From contig NZ_JADEXS020000006.1 in assembly GCF_015207005.2 (NCBI RefSeq), positions 1-27,932 of the forward strand: 27,932 bases of DNA, written 5' to 3'. Shown piece by piece: positions 1-8,181 of this stretch; within the stretch, counting starts at the first letter, position 1, and every line of letters begins with the position of its first letter. The position numbers and the translations under genes are program-made. The DNA comes from Desmonostoc muscorum LEGE 12446. Its GTDB lineage: Bacteria; Cyanobacteriota; Cyanobacteriia; Cyanobacteriales; Nostocaceae. Below the pieces are notes generated by a model. That model made no database searches. It was not told the DNA's origin and saw nothing but the letters and a program-made list of their open reading frames with translations.

Positions 1-60
1 TGTAAATTTGTAATTTAGGAATTAAGCTTGGTATTGCCACCTTTAGAAATTTGTCATAAC

Positions 61-92
61 GTAATGAATTACATTTTTACAAAAACACATTT
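61..92 (+). promoter_or_regulatory. AT-rich parA leader with partition-type motif
   Basis: The leader of the first gene carries GTAATGAATTACA (61-73), an imperfect copy of the TGTAATTAATTACA palindrome seen at 27893-27906 and 1006-1018. ParA/RHH operons are normally repressed by the RHH protein binding such repeats, so this is a likely operator. No clear Shine-Dalgarno precedes the ATG at 93. Confidence 0.45.
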
Positions 93-743
93 ATGAAAAT
101 TGCGGTTTTGAACCAAAAGGGGGGCAGTGGCAAGACTACAGTATCCATCCATTTGGCTCATGCTTTTTCTATGAAAGGGTATCGAGTATTACTAGTTGAT
201 ACTGACCCTCAAGGCTCAACCCGCGACTGGGCAGCAGCACGTAATGGTGAGGCTCCATTTAGCGTCATTGGTTTGGATCGTCCTATCTTGCACAAAGAAT
301 TGCCCAAACTAGCGCAGGGGTATGATTTTGTTTTCATTGATGGTGCGCCAAGAGTTTCTGACCTAACTAGATCAGCAATCATGGCAGTGGATTTTGTGTT
401 GGTTCCTGTGCAACCATCTCCCCTAGATGTGTGGGCAGTGCATGAGGTAGTAGAACTGGTACAAGAGGCCACTATATATAAACCAGACCTAACAGCAGCA
501 TTTCTAATCAACAGAAAGATAGTGAACACTGCTCTTGGGCGAGAGGTGACGGAAGTTTTAGAAGAATACCCCTTTCCAGTGCTGAAAGCACAAATAAGTC
601 AAAGGGTAGCATTTGCCGAGTGTTTGAATATTGGGAGTACGGTTTTGGAAACTGCCCCCAAAAGTGCTGCAAGTGATGAAGTACGAGCAGTTGTTAAGGA
701 AATATTACAAGCAACAGAGGAAGCGAATCATGGCAGAAACTAA
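93..743 (+). CDS. parA: ParA-family partition ATPase (small, type Ib-like)
   Basis: A 216-residue deviant Walker ATPase that would drive plasmid segregation by ATP-dependent binding to nucleoid DNA and interaction with a centromere-bound partner. The deviant Walker A motif KGGSGKTT lies at residues 9-16, the DTDPQGS segment (A' motif) near 36-42, and a Walker B-like FVFIDGAP near 79-86. There is no N-terminal DNA-binding extension, so the length and architecture match type Ib ParA proteins, which rely on a small RHH partner. The next gene overlaps its 3' end by 14 nt, as expected for a translationally coupled pair. AT-rich palindromes flank the pair on both sides. The family assignment is secure; the Ib subtype is inferred from size and partner. 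Confidence 0.93.
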   Translation: MKIAVLNQKGGSGKTTVSIHLAHAFSMKGYRVLLVDTDPQGSTRDWAAARNGEAPFSVIGLDRPILHKELPKLAQGYDFVFIDGAPRVSDLTRSAIMAVDFVLVPVQPSPLDVWAVHEVVELVQEATIYKPDLTAAFLINRKIVNTALGREVTEVLEEYPFPVLKAQISQRVAFAECLNIGSTVLETAPKSAASDEVRAVVKEILQATEEANHGRN

Positions 744-1005
744 AAAATCACAAAAATTGAGTTTAAAGCCAAGTGTTCAAAAAACATCTGTTCCTGAAGA
801 AGCAGCAGCATGGGTAGAAAGTCGCAATGGTGCTGAAGTGCCTAGCACTATAGTTACTGAAGAAGTTAACAACCCTAAAAGCAAGCGCGTTACTTTTGAA
901 GTCACCGAAGCACAGCACCAAGAGATTAAAATCCGTGCTACTAAAAAGGGCATGACTATTAAGGAGTATATGATTGCTCTAGTTGAGGAGGAGCTAAAGA
1001 GATAA
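730..1005 (+). CDS. parB: RHH centromere-binding partner of ParA (ParB-like)
   Basis: A 91-residue protein with a disordered polar N-terminus and a C-terminal ribbon-helix-helix-like segment (about residues 48-90: a KRVTFEVTE strand, then EAQHQEIKIRATKKG and a second helix ending in EEELKR). This is the layout of ParG/omega-type adaptors that bind centromere repeats and stimulate ParA. I chose the ATG at 730, which overlaps parA by 14 nt; the same frame is open back to 631, but that would put a long overlap on parA. AT-rich repeats begin at its stop codon and are the likely binding sites. No close homologue is recognised from the sequence alone, so the RHH call is structural. Confidence 0.75.
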   Translation: MAETKKSQKLSLKPSVQKTSVPEEAAAWVESRNGAEVPSTIVTEEVNNPKSKRVTFEVTEAQHQEIKIRATKKGMTIKEYMIALVEEELKR

Positions 1006-1060
1006 TGTAATTAATTACTTTATTACATTTGTATTTAATTACATAATTACATTATTACAA
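1006..1060. repeat. AT-rich direct and inverted repeats after parAB
   Basis: TGTAATTAATTAC at 1006-1018 is followed by several ATTACAT/ATTACAA words up to 1060. The first word is nearly identical to the 14-bp palindrome at 27893-27906. Repeats on both sides of a ParA/RHH operon suggest a centromere (parS/parC) or operator array. Confidence 0.55.
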
Positions 1061-1107
1061 CTGTTTGGAGATTTCAGACGCAGTTGGCTCTCGTTGGGGT
1101 TTGAGTT

Positions 1108-2124
1108 ATGAGTGATTTAACGGTTAATGATGGTTCATATCAGCAGTTGTTAGATCGCATTGGTGAGTGTTTGGCGTTGGGGCGACAACGGGCTTTTGAG
1201 CAGGTTAATTCAGTTTTAGTAGAAACTTACTGGCAGATTGGGCGTTATATTGTCGAGTTTGAGCAAGCGGGCAAGGAACGAGCAGAATATGGCAGTAAGT
1301 TGTTACAGGTGCTTTCACGAGATTTGAAAGCTGCGTATGGTAAGGGGTTTAGCCGTTCTAATTTGCAGTATATGCGTCTGTTTTATTTGAACTATGAGAA
1401 TTGCCAAACACTGTCTGGCAAATTGAGTTGGTCGCACTATACGGAGCTTTTAGCTATTTCCGATGATTTGGCGCGGTCATTTTATGAGCAGCAGTGCATC
1501 CAAGATCGCTGGAGTGTGCGGGAGTTGAAACGCCAGAAGGATTCGGCTTTGTTTGAGCGGGTGGCGTTGAGTAAGGATCGGGCGGAGATTTTGGCACTGG
1601 CTAAGGATGGGCAACGGATCGAGTCGGCGCGGGATGTGGTCAAAGATCCTTATGTGTTCGAGTTTTTGGATTTACCAGACCGCAATTATCGTGAGAGTGA
1701 GTTAGAAAATCGTTTAATTGCTGAGTTGGAGAAGTTTCTACTTGAGTTGGGCAAGGGGTTTGCATTTATTGGGCAGCAATACCGAATTACCTTAAACAAC
1801 ACGCATTTTTTTGTGGATTTGGTGTTTTATCATCGCATTCTCAAGTGTTTTGTCTTAATCGATCTGAAGACGCAAGCGGTGAGTCATCAGGATATTGGAC
1901 AGATGAATATGTATCTAAATTATTTTCGCGCTGAGGAGAATATGAAGGATGACAACGAGCCAATAGGAATTGTGTTGGCGCGAGATAAGGATGAGATTTT
2001 GGTTGAGTATGCGACGGGTGGTATTTCTAATCAGCTTTTTGTGTCGAGATATCAACTTTATTTGCCAGATCCGGAGGTTTTAAAGCAGGAGTTAAGGCGG
2101 CTTTTGGAGGTAAATGATGGCTGA
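1108..2124 (+). CDS. DUF1016/YhcG-type PD-(D/E)XK nuclease
   Basis: A 338-residue protein of the YhcG/DUF1016 family. The N-terminal DUF1016_N helical domain spans about residues 8-135 (IGRYIVEFEQAG and YGKGFSRSNLQYMRLFY are characteristic). The C-terminal PD-(D/E)XK nuclease fold spans about 175-335, with D237 in FFVDLVFYH and the D252-L-K254 pair in LIDLKT as catalytic residues, followed by the conserved helix QDIGQMNMYLNYF. Family members are common on accessory DNA, often beside restriction-modification or defence genes, but the biochemical role is poorly known. Here it stands alone, without methyltransferase or specificity genes. The length is usual for the family and all visible motifs are intact. 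Confidence 0.92.
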   Translation: MSDLTVNDGSYQQLLDRIGECLALGRQRAFEQVNSVLVETYWQIGRYIVEFEQAGKERAEYGSKLLQVLSRDLKAAYGKGFSRSNLQYMRLFYLNYENCQTLSGKLSWSHYTELLAISDDLARSFYEQQCIQDRWSVRELKRQKDSALFERVALSKDRAEILALAKDGQRIESARDVVKDPYVFEFLDLPDRNYRESELENRLIAELEKFLLELGKGFAFIGQQYRITLNNTHFFVDLVFYHRILKCFVLIDLKTQAVSHQDIGQMNMYLNYFRAEENMKDDNEPIGIVLARDKDEILVEYATGGISNQLFVSRYQLYLPDPEVLKQELRRLLEVNDG

Positions 2125-2197
2125 TGTTCCCTGCCCCCTCTCAAGAGATGTCGCCAAACTACCATAAGCCGACGTGAGAGCGCGGCTTCAAAAACCT

Positions 2198-4582
2198 TTA
2201 CCATTGAGGATTAGCGGTAATTAATGCCGTTGCCGCTAAACTATCCAATGGCTCAGAGAAAAAATATCCCTGGACAGATTCACAGTTCAATTTTTTCAAA
2301 AGTGCTAGTTGCTGCTTTGTCTCTACGCCTTCAGCTATCGCCGAAACACCGAGTTTGTGTGCCAAGGTGATGATGATTTCAATAATTTCTAAATTTTTGC
2401 TGCTTGCGTTGATTGGGCTAATAAAAGAGCGATCAATTTTCAAGATACTAATTGGAAGACTATTAAGACGGCCTAGTGAAGAGTAACCCGTACCAAAATC
2501 ATCAATTGATAGCTCAATGCCCAAGTCTCGAAGTTGAAAGAGTATAGCAGTTGCCTGAGCGCCGTTTTCCATAATTACGCTTTCAGTAATCTCTAGCACA
2601 ACAGAGGTGGGAGCAAGACCAGTCTCGGACAAGATTTGCCGAATCTGCTCAGTCAAATCCGGCTGGGAAAACTGTTTGACAGAAAGATTGACACTAATTT
2701 TCTTTAGTGAGTGGCTACAATGGCTCACTTGCCAAGTTTGCATTTGCCGTGTCGCCTCATACAATACCCAGTAACCAATAGAGACAATTAACCCAGTTTC
2801 TTCCGCCAGAGGAATAAAATCTGCTGGAGACAGTAGACCCAGTTTTGGATGCTGCCAGCGCACCAACGCTTCAAAGCTTACAATATAGCCACTAGTAAGC
2901 GAAACAATCGGTTGGTAAAAAAGGCGAAATTCTTCACGTTCAATTGCTCGGCGCAAATCGTTTTCTAACTGCAATCTCGCTACAGCACTAGCATACATTT
3001 CTGGGTTGAATAGCTCATAACGCGCCTTGCCCTGTGTTTTGGCTCGGTACATTGCCGTATCAGCATCCCGGATCACGTCTTCTGGTTGGTCATAGTCTAC
3101 TGTTGAACTCAAAGCGATGCCAATACTTGCCGTGGTGAACACTTGTTGTCCCCCAAGATCAAAGGGGAACGCCAGTTCCTGTTGAATGCGCTGGGCCACT
3201 TGTATAGCGTCTGACGCATTGAGGATTCCCTCAAGCAGGATTGTAAATTCGTCTCCCCCAACCCGTGCAGCTGTATCTTGTGAGCGTACACACACTTTTA
3301 TCCTGTTGGCAACAGCAAGCAGAAATTCGTCTCCTTTTAGGTGTCCGAGACTGTCATTGATCACCTTAAACCGATCTAGGTCGAGAAACAGTACAGCGAA
3401 TAAATAATTCTCCTGCTGTAAAGCAAGCTCAAGTGCATATTTTAATCGCTCCATAAACAAGGCTCGGTTTGGTAGACCTGTCAAGGCATCATAAAAGGCA
3501 TTCTGCTGCAATTGTGACTCTGCACGTTTGCGCTCGGTTATATCATGAGTAATCCCCAGAATTTGAGAAATTTCCCCTAGTTCATTTAAAAGCGGCACAT
3601 AGGTAACAACTATAGTGAAAGGGTCAGAACTAGGCAAATTAATCGTACATTCTCCGGTTTGCAGAGTGCGTGTCTCCACAGTTCGTAGCAGGATTGGGAG
3701 ATAAGCATCTGTGACGAATGGTGGATTTATTTCTTCGTCTGTGTGGCCAATTAGTGCTTCAAGAGAATAACCACTACGTCTAACTCCGAAAGCATTGATA
3801 TACTGTATGCGCCGTTGGGCATCATAGATCACAAATGTATCAGGGATGTTTTCTATTGCTAATCGGAATCGTTCTTCACTCTGTCGTAATGCCGACTCGA
3901 CTTGCTTACGATTAGTGTCATCCCAAAAAACTCCAATTACCTCTTGCACATTGCCAGCATCATTGAGCAATGGCACACTTCGACCACTAATAAATCGCAC
4001 ATCGCTGCCATCAAAGACGAATTCAAAGTCTGCCTCAATACTCTGCCCCATTCTCCCCGCAAACTGCATCGGTAGTTCATTTGGGGGAATATCTTGCCCA
4101 GATTTTTGAATTTTAAACTGAAAGGGGTATTCTCCAGTAGCAGGAGTTGCCGTCATAATTAAATCTGGCGTTCTTCGTGTAAGTGTGTAGGCAGCAAGGT
4201 TTGTGGTCACTTGATGGCACTGTGGATCGTGAGCAATCCAAACTGCTGCCGGAACTATCTCCATAAAAATCTCTAGCTGCTTGGCACGGGTTGAGCTTTG
4301 TTGCAAAGCGGATTCGGCTCGCTGAAACTCTTTAGAGAGTGCTTCTTCAGCCCGCAGGCGCTTAATATCTAATTGATAGAGGCGCTTAGAAAAGTACCAA
4401 ATTAATCCCATTAAGGCAAATACATTGCCAATCACATACAGGAACAATCCAAAAGCAGTGTCAAACAACCCCACCCGTTCCCCCAAGACCCACAGCCACC
4501 CTACGGCACAACCAACCAGAGCTACTAACATACTTCCATCAATGAAGTATGTTTTAATACAAAATATTTTAATCGTTAACAC
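2198..4582 (-). CDS. Membrane-anchored PAS-GGDEF-EAL c-di-GMP protein
   Basis: A 794-residue sensor that should make and/or degrade cyclic di-GMP at the membrane. Two hydrophobic stretches (about residues 18-33 and 40-64) are followed by a coiled-coil linker (70-105) and two PAS-like regions (about 105-230 and 232-352, each ending in a DDTNRKQ or HDITERK sequence). The GGDEF domain (about 360-525) has an intact GGDEF at 442-446 and an RxxD inhibitory site (RSQD, 433-436) exactly five residues upstream. The EAL domain (about 535-790) keeps EAL 571-573, EITES, DDFGTGYSS and AEGVET, so both activities look possible. The frame opens with a GTG at 4582 without a visible ribosome-binding site; an ATG at 4531, just before the first hydrophobic stretch, is the alternative start. 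It is an unusual cargo gene for a 28-kb plasmid. Confidence 0.93.
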   Translation of the reverse strand: MLTIKIFCIKTYFIDGSMLVALVGCAVGWLWVLGERVGLFDTAFGLFLYVIGNVFALMGLIWYFSKRLYQLDIKRLRAEEALSKEFQRAESALQQSSTRAKQLEIFMEIVPAAVWIAHDPQCHQVTTNLAAYTLTRRTPDLIMTATPATGEYPFQFKIQKSGQDIPPNELPMQFAGRMGQSIEADFEFVFDGSDVRFISGRSVPLLNDAGNVQEVIGVFWDDTNRKQVESALRQSEERFRLAIENIPDTFVIYDAQRRIQYINAFGVRRSGYSLEALIGHTDEEINPPFVTDAYLPILLRTVETRTLQTGECTINLPSSDPFTIVVTYVPLLNELGEISQILGITHDITERKRAESQLQQNAFYDALTGLPNRALFMERLKYALELALQQENYLFAVLFLDLDRFKVINDSLGHLKGDEFLLAVANRIKVCVRSQDTAARVGGDEFTILLEGILNASDAIQVAQRIQQELAFPFDLGGQQVFTTASIGIALSSTVDYDQPEDVIRDADTAMYRAKTQGKARYELFNPEMYASAVARLQLENDLRRAIEREEFRLFYQPIVSLTSGYIVSFEALVRWQHPKLGLLSPADFIPLAEETGLIVSIGYWVLYEATRQMQTWQVSHCSHSLKKISVNLSVKQFSQPDLTEQIRQILSETGLAPTSVVLEITESVIMENGAQATAILFQLRDLGIELSIDDFGTGYSSLGRLNSLPISILKIDRSFISPINASSKNLEIIEIIITLAHKLGVSAIAEGVETKQQLALLKKLNCESVQGYFFSEPLDSLAATALITANPQW

Positions 4583-4747
4583 TGAGTATAAATCATAAAT
4601 AATACTAATTATTTACGGCAATTAATAACATCCGATAGGCTGTTAAGTTTAACCACCTTGGGCGTAAGTAACCGCTTTATATACAGTGACTATCAAGCAA
4701 AGCAGACTTTATAACTATATCAACGCCTGCCTTTCTTGGTCAAAATT

Positions 4748-5350
4748 TTACAAATCCCCCCAATCAAAATTCAGGAACCGTCGAGCATTCAGCTTGGTAT
4801 ATTTTTCAGTGTGTTTGATATCGCGGTGTCCCAGAAAGTCTTGGATTTCCCTAGTGTTATAACCCTGATTTACCAGATAATAACCGCAAGCATGGCGCAT
4901 CATGTGACAGTGAACTTTGATATCAAGTCCTGCCTGCACAGCCAGCCGCCCTAGCAACTTCCGCACCGCATCAGTGGACATCACTTGACCACGTTCAGAA
5001 ACGAAAATATATTTGCTATCAGGAAATTGTTCTCTAAGTTCCTTGAGCAAAGTTAACTCATCATCTCTCAAGGGATGCACCCCAGAATCGCTGCCTTTTT
5101 CCCTGGTGATAAAAATCTGACGTTCACCCCACATCACCGCATCCCAGCGCAAACCGCAGCTTACACCTACAGCTTCCCCCACCCTCAACCCGTGGCGAAA
5201 CATCATCAGCATCAGCGTGTAGTCACGGTGAGCATAACGGGCAGGGCGATTAAGTGCCGCATCAAGTAGCGATCGCACTTCAGTTGGTGTAAGGTATTCT
5301 CTAGACCTGTAGTGCTTGTTGGGTTTACGTCCTGGCGGGGTGGTCGTCAT
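4748..5350 (-). CDS. Compact tyrosine recombinase
   Basis: A 200-residue site-specific recombinase consisting almost only of the catalytic domain, like FimB/FimE-sized enzymes, and lacking a full core-binding domain. The full active site can be assigned: R56 (HGLRVGE), K85 (REKGSD), H149 and R152 (HMMRH), H175 (FLGHRD) and the nucleophile Y184 (EKYTKL). Such enzymes resolve plasmid dimers or invert or integrate DNA. It stands alone, and an inverted repeat (ACTGTCC-N19-GGACAGT) lies 14 bp before its start codon, which could be its operator or part of its target. Start chosen: ATG at 5350. Family assignment is firm; the substrate is unknown. Confidence 0.93.
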   Translation of the reverse strand: MTTTPPGRKPNKHYRSREYLTPTEVRSLLDAALNRPARYAHRDYTLMLMMFRHGLRVGEAVGVSCGLRWDAVMWGERQIFITREKGSDSGVHPLRDDELTLLKELREQFPDSKYIFVSERGQVMSTDAVRKLLGRLAVQAGLDIKVHCHMMRHACGYYLVNQGYNTREIQDFLGHRDIKHTEKYTKLNARRFLNFDWGDL

Positions 5351-5363
5351 TACTCTTTGAGCT

Positions 5364-5396
5364 ACTGTCCGCTTTACGCGATCTATTATGGACAGT
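5364..5396. promoter_or_regulatory. Inverted repeat upstream of the recombinase gene
   Basis: ACTGTCC (5364-5370) and GGACAGT (5390-5396) form a 7-bp inverted repeat with a 19-bp spacer, just upstream of the recombinase start. It could be an operator or recombinase binding site. The word GGACAG also recurs in the 3' part of the replication gene. Confidence 0.35.
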
Positions 5397-5608
5397 CTAC
5401 TACGCCACGATCCCTATTACTCCGTTAACAGACAAGCCACTGAGAAGTTATTGCGAAGAGTTATCAATTGATAAATACGTTAATCTTGGCTCAATGCCAA
5501 ATAGTCAGTCTGCGATGCCTGCGGTGTTCTCGTTGCGATCGCGGTCGTTGTCTAATCCGTGACTGAAGATTAAGTATATCTCTGACTGCGTTAGAAAGAA
5601 GGCGCTAA

Positions 5609-5794
5609 GTGCCAATTGATTTTCATTGCCAGACTGTAGACCCTGTGATCCAAAGCCTACAACGATTTGACCCTGATTAAGCGGAATTAGAGGAGAAGGT
5701 AGAGGTGTTTTTTGATATCCAGAAAATCGATCATCTCTTAAATCTACGTAATGAGCGCAATGGCAATTGCAAAGTTACTGAATACACTAAGTAG
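5609..5794 (+). pseudogene. Degraded reading frame with one internal stop
   Basis: A single frame runs from GTG 5609 to TAG 5792-5794, broken only by TAA 5678-5680, which a one-base change would turn back into CAA (Gln). The two halves read PIDFHCQTVDPVIQSLQRF and, after the stop, AELEEKVEVFFDIQKIDHLL and further polar residues, which has the look of a real helical protein. No family is recognised. It fills part of an otherwise gene-free stretch (5351-5843) that also contains a HIP1 site at 5535-5542. This is an inference from composition only. Confidence 0.3.
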
Positions 5795-5843
5795 AGAGCC
5801 AGCCTATGTGCTGCTCTAAGTTTGCGTAGACATATTGAATTTT

Positions 5844-7193
5844 ATGGACTTTTCAAAAATTAGACAAGCGCTAATAAATCTTCCTAATGGAGCGTCCGAG
5901 CCGATAGTTAGTAGTGTATTTATCACAGAACTATTAAAAATACTCGGCTTTGACGTAACTGAAACTATTCCAGGATTTAGTACAGGAAATGGCGGCAATG
6001 CCGTTGATTACGCTGTTCGCAAGAACTCTGACAACGACACTTTCATTGAGACTAAGTTAAACCCTTACTTATTGGTAGAGGTAAAAGGCAGGAATATAAA
6101 TTTACACCCAAAAGCTGCACAATATAAGTCAACAGTTAATCAACTCAAACATTATTTACTTGCCCCAAATTGCAAAACTGCTCAATGGGGAATTATAGCC
6201 AATGGCGACTATATCCAGTTATTTAGAAAACATGGCAAAGTTATCTACCCAGCAACCCCTTGTATAGAAATTACAGCAGACAACCTAGATAAAGTTATTT
6301 CGGCAATTAAGCAGAAAATAGAAAATCCGCTAAAAGCACTTACTATAGCAATTTATAACAATAAAGGCGGCGTAGGTAAAACTACAACCACACTCAATTT
6401 AGCCGCTATGTTGACGATCTTAGGAAAGCGAACGCTGATTGTTGACTTTGACCCTAATCAACAGGATTTGACCAACTCGCTAGGTCAAAAAGTCAAAGAA
6501 GATAGTTTGTATTCTTGGTTAGTAAATGATACTAGCAAAGAAATACCAAAGAATTTAATCAACTCATTTACAGTTTCATACAAATCTGGTTCTGTATGGC
6601 AATTTGATTTTATTGCAAGTGACGCAAAGCTTAAAAATCTCCCAGAAGCAAACCTGCGGCAACTTATAAATTATGGCAGACTACGACAAGCACTAGAATC
6701 TTTTAAACAGCAATATGACTATATTTTGATAGATTCTCCCCCAAACTGGGTATTTTATAGCCAGAGTGCAATTTACGCCGCAGATGTTGTTTTAATTCCC
6801 ACTAAGCATAACAGCATATATTCTTTAAATAATGCAGCTACAGTTATTGAAAGCTTTATTCCCGAAATCCAAAACGTAAGGAAAGATGGTGGACCGATCC
6901 CCTTGCCCATCTTTTACAATGGTGAATCTATCACTGATCCAGCTAAAAAAACAGCAGAAGAAGCAATAGACAAAATTATAGAGCAAGCCAAAAGTAAGAA
7001 ACCTAATCCTATTGATCTAACACCATACTTTTACCCTAAAACAACTTCGGCTAGGAAAGACCTTCACATTTTTGATATACCTAGCTATGCACATATTGCA
7101 GGTGCTGCATTTAGTCATGTCCCCGCTGTTTTTAAGAATAAAACAGCCTGTGGGCATTATCTGGGATTAGTAAGAGAATACTTTTTACAATAA
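5844..7193 (+). CDS. PD-(D/E)XK nuclease-like domain fused to ParA ATPase
   Basis: A 449-residue two-domain protein. Residues 1-140 resemble the N-terminal nuclease domain of type I restriction subunits: a helix with E19, D55 in AVDYAV, then E79-V-K81 in LLVEVKGRN, the order of a PD-(D/E)XK active site, followed by a QLKHYLL helix and a WGIIANGDYIQLF strand pair. Residues 166-445 form a ParA/MinD ATPase with deviant Walker A KGGVGKTT (174-181), the DFDPNQQD segment (201-208) and Walker B YILIDSPPN (D297). The frame can start at TTG 5835, but ATG 5844 is preferred; neither has a clear ribosome-binding site. The next gene follows after 13 nt and encodes a ParB-like protein, so the pair looks like one operon. 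It could be a partition variant that marks or cuts DNA, or a defence system. The domains are clear; the function is inferred. Confidence 0.85.
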   Translation: MDFSKIRQALINLPNGASEPIVSSVFITELLKILGFDVTETIPGFSTGNGGNAVDYAVRKNSDNDTFIETKLNPYLLVEVKGRNINLHPKAAQYKSTVNQLKHYLLAPNCKTAQWGIIANGDYIQLFRKHGKVIYPATPCIEITADNLDKVISAIKQKIENPLKALTIAIYNNKGGVGKTTTTLNLAAMLTILGKRTLIVDFDPNQQDLTNSLGQKVKEDSLYSWLVNDTSKEIPKNLINSFTVSYKSGSVWQFDFIASDAKLKNLPEANLRQLINYGRLRQALESFKQQYDYILIDSPPNWVFYSQSAIYAADVVLIPTKHNSIYSLNNAATVIESFIPEIQNVRKDGGPIPLPIFYNGESITDPAKKTAEEAIDKIIEQAKSKKPNPIDLTPYFYPKTTSARKDLHIFDIPSYAHIAGAAFSHVPAVFKNKTACGHYLGLVREYFLQ

Positions 7194-7206
7194 GAGGTTT
7201 ATATCT

Positions 7207-7917
7207 ATGAGCGTCAGCAACATTGGGAATTTGATGTGCCTTTCGATGGATAAAATCAATCTGGAGAAAGGTATTGATGTGCCAGAGTTTTTAGTTAAAG
7301 CATCTGCAAAAAAATTAATTGAGTCAGATGGACGTAATTGGGTTCCAGTAATTGTTGCAGAAATTGAGGAAGATCAGTATAAAGTTATCGGCAACTCATT
7401 TGTTTATGCGATTGCTGAAGAAGCTCGACTAGAAAAGGTTTGGTGCATTGTCACAGATAACAGTGAACGAACACTTCAGTTGACTAAATTTCTTACTGGT
7501 GAATCTGTAGCTAAAATCAATCTTTCAACCGCAAGCAGAGATGAAATTCAGGCAGCTTTGCAGTACCTTATTGAGAAGCCTAACAGTCAAATGGCTGGTG
7601 TAAATCTGTCGATTGCTACTAATCGTATTGAAGATGCCCCGCGTAAATCTTGGACAACCTTAGAGCCAATTACAAAGCTAAAGTGTGGCATAACCAAAGG
7701 AAAGAAGCTAGACGCACTTAAAGAGGTTTTTTATCTTACTCCTCAATCAAAACCAGAAGTTGTTTTACCAGAAGCTGCTAAACCAGAAGCTGCTACATAT
7801 ATTAATTTGAGTAGCTTGACACTTACACAACTCAAAGATATGGCTAAAAAACAAGGGGTTTCTGGATTCGGTAAGAAGAAAAAGCAAGAGTTAGTTGCTC
7901 TGCTAATGGCTAGTTAA
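7207..7917 (+). CDS. ParB-N-like protein with C-terminal Rho_N-like motif
   Basis: A 236-residue protein. Residues about 12-85 follow the ParB/sulfiredoxin-fold pattern: DKINLEKG, a helix KASAKKLIESDGRNW, then WVPVIVAEIEEDQYKVIGN, AIAEEARLEKV and WCIVTD. The usual GHRR-type catalytic/CTP motif is replaced by GNSFVYA, so CTPase activity is doubtful. A middle helical region (100-180) ends in a KPEVVLPEAAKPEAA linker. Residues 200-236 (LSSLTLTQLKDMAKKQGVSG and a lysine-rich turn) match the Rho N-terminal/SAP-like helix-extended-loop-helix fold, a probable nucleic-acid-binding module. The ribosome-binding site AGAGGT lies just before the ATG. It directly follows the nuclease-ParA gene, which argues for a ParA-ParB-like partnership. 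Confidence 0.75.
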   Translation: MSVSNIGNLMCLSMDKINLEKGIDVPEFLVKASAKKLIESDGRNWVPVIVAEIEEDQYKVIGNSFVYAIAEEARLEKVWCIVTDNSERTLQLTKFLTGESVAKINLSTASRDEIQAALQYLIEKPNSQMAGVNLSIATNRIEDAPRKSWTTLEPITKLKCGITKGKKLDALKEVFYLTPQSKPEVVLPEAAKPEAATYINLSSLTLTQLKDMAKKQGVSGFGKKKKQELVALLMAS

Positions 7918-8181
7918 CCCATACGCCGACCCATCCCCATCGCCAGGAGCGATCGCACTTGGCACGGTGATGCCTTATACACCCAACTTGGCTTAAAAGT
8001 ACGCCCAAAGCGGGAGAAAAGCTAACTTCTGTCAATTTGACCGCGTAGCAAGCGAAAACCCTAATTTGACGTGAGCGCCAGTCAGGGCTGACTCGACTAT
8101 TGCAAATATTTATTTATTCAGGGGGCCACACAACAGATATAACCCCATGATGGCGTTGACTGATAAAACTTTAAAGCGGTT
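7918..8181. other. Non-coding gap between convergent genes
   Basis: This 264-bp stretch carries a HIP1 site (7949-7956) and short GC-rich words. I see no convincing gene or strong terminator in it. Confidence 0.5.

Noticed and set aside
2117..2167. A 16-codon frame overlapping the DUF1016 stop (MADVPCPLSR...)
   Set aside because: The ATG overlaps the previous gene in a coupling-like way and might be the start of a lost gene, but it is too short to support.
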